Assembly: GCA_025356505.1 (NCBI GenBank)
Contig: JANXSV010000189.1
Coordinates: 1 to 9,670 of the forward strand
Direction: 5' to 3'
Length of the DNA stretch: 9,670 nt
Origin: Methylovirgula sp.
GTDB lineage: Bacteria > Pseudomonadota > Alphaproteobacteria > Rhizobiales > Beijerinckiaceae
The notes under the pieces were generated by a model, which did no database searches, was not told where the DNA came from, and saw only the letters and a program-made list of their open reading frames with translations. Each line of letters opens with the position of its first letter. Within the stretch, counting starts at the first letter, position 1. The position numbers and the translations under genes were made by a program. Positions 7,704 through 9,670 of the stretch are shown here, in pieces.

Positions 7704-7741
7704 CGTCGGCCCTCTAGCGTAGCTGGTGACGAATTGCGCCT

Positions 7742-7746
7742 GATTC
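7742..7746. promoter_or_regulatory. GANTC (CcrM-type) site in the ftsK leader
   Basis: GATTC lies 39 bases after the CtrA-type box and 29 bases before the ftsK start. CtrA and CcrM sites together mark many cell-cycle promoters in alphaproteobacteria. On its own a GANTC match is weak. Confidence 0.3.
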
Positions 7747-7775
7747 ATGCGGGTCGGGGGAAAAAGAGCTTTTAC

Positions 7776-9670
7776 ATGCGCGCAGCGGCCATTCATTTAA
7801 TGGATTTTATCCCGGAGCCTATCCGCGAATATATACGGCGGCGGGCTGCCGAAATCACCGGATTAGTATTGCTCACTTTTGTGGCAGTCAGCTTTGCCGC
7901 GCTCATTACCTGGTCGGCTCAAGATCCGAGTTTGAACCATGCTGTGGCGGGGCCAACCCATAATCTCCTCGGCCGTACAGGTGCTTTCACCGCTGACCTC
8001 ATGATGCAATTGTTTGGTATCACCAGTGCAGTCATGCTGGCGCCACTCTCGCTCTGGGGGTGGCAATTGCTGACGCAGCGGCGTTTCACCCGCGCGAAAC
8101 TTCGCCTCGTTCTCTGGTGCCTTGGTGCCGTGTGCGCAGCTGGCGTCATTGCCTATCTGCCCGTAACCGACCGCTGGCCGTTACGCACGGGTCTTGGTGG
8201 CGTACTAGGCGATGCGGTGCTGCGTCTGCCTCATGCCTTGGCTGGCACATCGCGGCTGCTCAATTTGCTTTGCGGCGCGGCGCTCAGCCTGACAGCGCTG
8301 TTGTCGCTCACGGCCTGCACCGGCTTTGGCCTTGCCCCCGAAATTGAAGATTTTGACTTCGAGCCTATGAAGAAACTGCCTGGCCGCGCGCGTGAAAGCA
8401 CCCGCGATATGGTTGAAGAGCCCAACGACAATGAAGGCGAACCCGGATTGGGTCTTGTGTCTCTTGGTGCTTTGTTCCATGCGGCTCTCACGCTGAAGGG
8501 CGCTGTATCACGGTTTCTTGACCGCAGGCGCGCAGCCGGTGTGCCTGTTGTGCCCAAGCCGCGCGCACCCTGGAAGCAAGCCACCCAAAATTCACCGTTT
8601 GATGCTGAGACTGATGGGTTTTCCGACAGACGCGAGCCCGGCTTCGGCCCTTCCGCTGAAACTGGACGATCTACGTCCTACGCACCGCGCGATGCTGCCC
8701 AAAAGCCTGCCGCCCAAGTACATATGCCCAAAACTGCGTCTGCCGCGCCTCTCGCCACTTTCGATGATGACGTGATTGACGGCGTTGCGCACGCACGCGT
8801 CGCCGCAGGCCCCGCCCCGCTGAAACAGGGCAAACGCATCATCAAGGAGGCGCAGCCGAATTTCTTTGAACGGCCCTCTTACGAATTGCCACAGCTGACC
8901 TTTCTCGCCGATGCCAAGAAGCAGCCAATCACGAAAATATCATCAGAAGCTCTGGAGCAAAATGCGCGGTTGCTTGAAGGCGTGCTCGAAGATTTCGGCG
9001 TTAAAGGCGATATTATCAACGTCCGCCCCGGGCCTGTGGTTACGCTTTACGAGCTCGAACCTGCTCCGGGAGTCAAATCCTCGCGGGTGATCGGCCTTGC
9101 CGATGACATAGCCCGCTCGATGTCGGCCATATCGGCCCGCGTCGCTGTGGTGGCCGGCCGCAATGCGATTGGTATTGAATTGCCAAACCACAAGCGCGAG
9201 ATGGTGTTTCTGCGCGAGATGCTGGCGTGTGAGGATTTTGAAAAGTCAAAGCTCAAGTTGCCGATTGCACTTGGCAAAACCATCGGTGGTGAGCCTGTCA
9301 TCGTTGATCTGGCCACCATGCCGCATCTTTTGGTGGCCGGTACTACAGGCTCAGGCAAGTCAGTCGGCATCAATACGATGATCTTGTCGCTGCTTTACCG
9401 TTTCAAGCCGGAAGAATGCCGCTTGATCATGGTTGATCCAAAAATGCTGGAATTGTCAGTTTATGACGGTATTCCGCATTTGCTCACGCCTGTGGTGACG
9501 GATGTTAAAAAGGCTGTCGTCGCGCTAAAATGGGCGGTGCGCGAAATGGAAGATCGCTACCGCAAAATGTCCAAGGTTGGCGTACGCAATATTGGCGGGT
9601 TTAACGCCCGTCTGGCTGAAGCGCGTGAAAAAGGCGAGGTGATCATCCGCACCGTGCAGACAGGCTTCAA
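7776..9670 (+). CDS. ftsK: DNA translocase FtsK (partial, 3' end outside window)
   Basis: The frame is open for 631 codons and runs off the right edge. FtsK is a septum-anchored, ATP-driven DNA pump that clears and aligns the chromosome terminus during division and supports XerCD resolution. Four membrane segments lie at about 27-46, 72-95, 109-130 and 160-184. A charged, Pro/Ala-rich linker follows (about 190-385), then the motor's alpha subdomain (from about 388) and the ATPase core with Walker A GTTGSGKS (522-529) and Walker B LIMVD (550-554), followed by PKMLELSVYDGIPHLL. The rest of the motor and the DNA-reading gamma domain lie beyond the window. The linker is far shorter than in E. coli, as usual for alphaproteobacteria. 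The ATG at 7776 is preferred because it has an AAGAG-like site about seven bases upstream; the in-frame ATG at 7800 has none. It is a separate unit behind the amtB terminator, with a CtrA-type box in its promoter. Confidence 0.96.
   Translation, partial: MRAAAIHLMDFIPEPIREYIRRRAAEITGLVLLTFVAVSFAALITWSAQDPSLNHAVAGPTHNLLGRTGAFTADLMMQLFGITSAVMLAPLSLWGWQLLTQRRFTRAKLRLVLWCLGAVCAAGVIAYLPVTDRWPLRTGLGGVLGDAVLRLPHALAGTSRLLNLLCGAALSLTALLSLTACTGFGLAPEIEDFDFEPMKKLPGRARESTRDMVEEPNDNEGEPGLGLVSLGALFHAALTLKGAVSRFLDRRRAAGVPVVPKPRAPWKQATQNSPFDAETDGFSDRREPGFGPSAETGRSTSYAPRDAAQKPAAQVHMPKTASAAPLATFDDDVIDGVAHARVAAGPAPLKQGKRIIKEAQPNFFERPSYELPQLTFLADAKKQPITKISSEALEQNARLLEGVLEDFGVKGDIINVRPGPVVTLYELEPAPGVKSSRVIGLADDIARSMSAISARVAVVAGRNAIGIELPNHKREMVFLREMLACEDFEKSKLKLPIALGKTIGGEPVIVDLATMPHLLVAGTTGSGKSVGINTMILSLLYRFKPEECRLIMVDPKMLELSVYDGIPHLLTPVVTDVKKAVVALKWAVREMEDRYRKMSKVGVRNIGGFNARLAEAREKGEVIIRTVQTGF

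Noticed and set aside
7747..7800. 17-codon leader ORF overlapping the ftsK start in another frame
   Set aside because: It has no ribosome-binding site and no repeated regulatory codons, and it is short enough to be expected by chance.

Overview
The window reads as ordinary core chromosome of an alphaproteobacterium, most likely of the order Hyphomicrobiales (Rhizobiales). The grounds are a DivL-type pseudo-histidine kinase, exact TTAA-N7-TTAA CtrA-type boxes, GANTC (CcrM-type) sites in leaders, an alphaproteobacterial AmtB with an extended periplasmic loop, and the linkages divL next to ahcY and tesB-glnK-amtB-ftsK, which I recall from rhizobia. The genus cannot be named from what is here. 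No mobile element, CRISPR array, rRNA or tRNA was seen.

Layout. Minus strand, left part: a probable tsaE begins at the very edge (1-23). divL (25-2601) follows, encoding an 858-residue membrane-anchored multi-PAS protein of histidine-kinase architecture in which the phospho-accepting histidine is a tyrosine (Tyr613). A 324-base non-coding gap comes next, then ahcY (2926-4326), S-adenosylhomocysteine hydrolase. Plus strand, right part: tesB (4525-5427), acyl-CoA thioesterase II with a perfect 24-bp tandem duplication that doubles its catalytic-glutamine motif. A regulatory gap follows with an inverted repeat, a CtrA-type box and a sigma-54 promoter. Then come glnK (5715-6053) and amtB (6077-7576), the PII protein and ammonium channel as one operon closed by a strong terminator. 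A short gap with a second perfect CtrA-type box leads to ftsK (from 7776), which runs off the right end.

How the genes fit together. glnK and amtB form the ammonium-uptake and nitrogen-sensing pair, and the sigma-54 element in front of them fits NtrC control. divL and ftsK belong to the cell cycle: DivL acts in the DivK/DivL/CckA pathway that sets CtrA activity, and FtsK is the division-septum DNA translocase. The main unifying observation is that the window holds a regulator upstream of CtrA and two exact CtrA-consensus boxes, one before ftsK and one beside the glnK-amtB promoter. The latter suggests, without proving, a cell-cycle input to nitrogen assimilation. ahcY and tesB are housekeeping metabolism. 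I found no convincing wholly new multi-gene system; the interest lies in DivL's tyrosine, the regulatory boxes and the tesB duplication.
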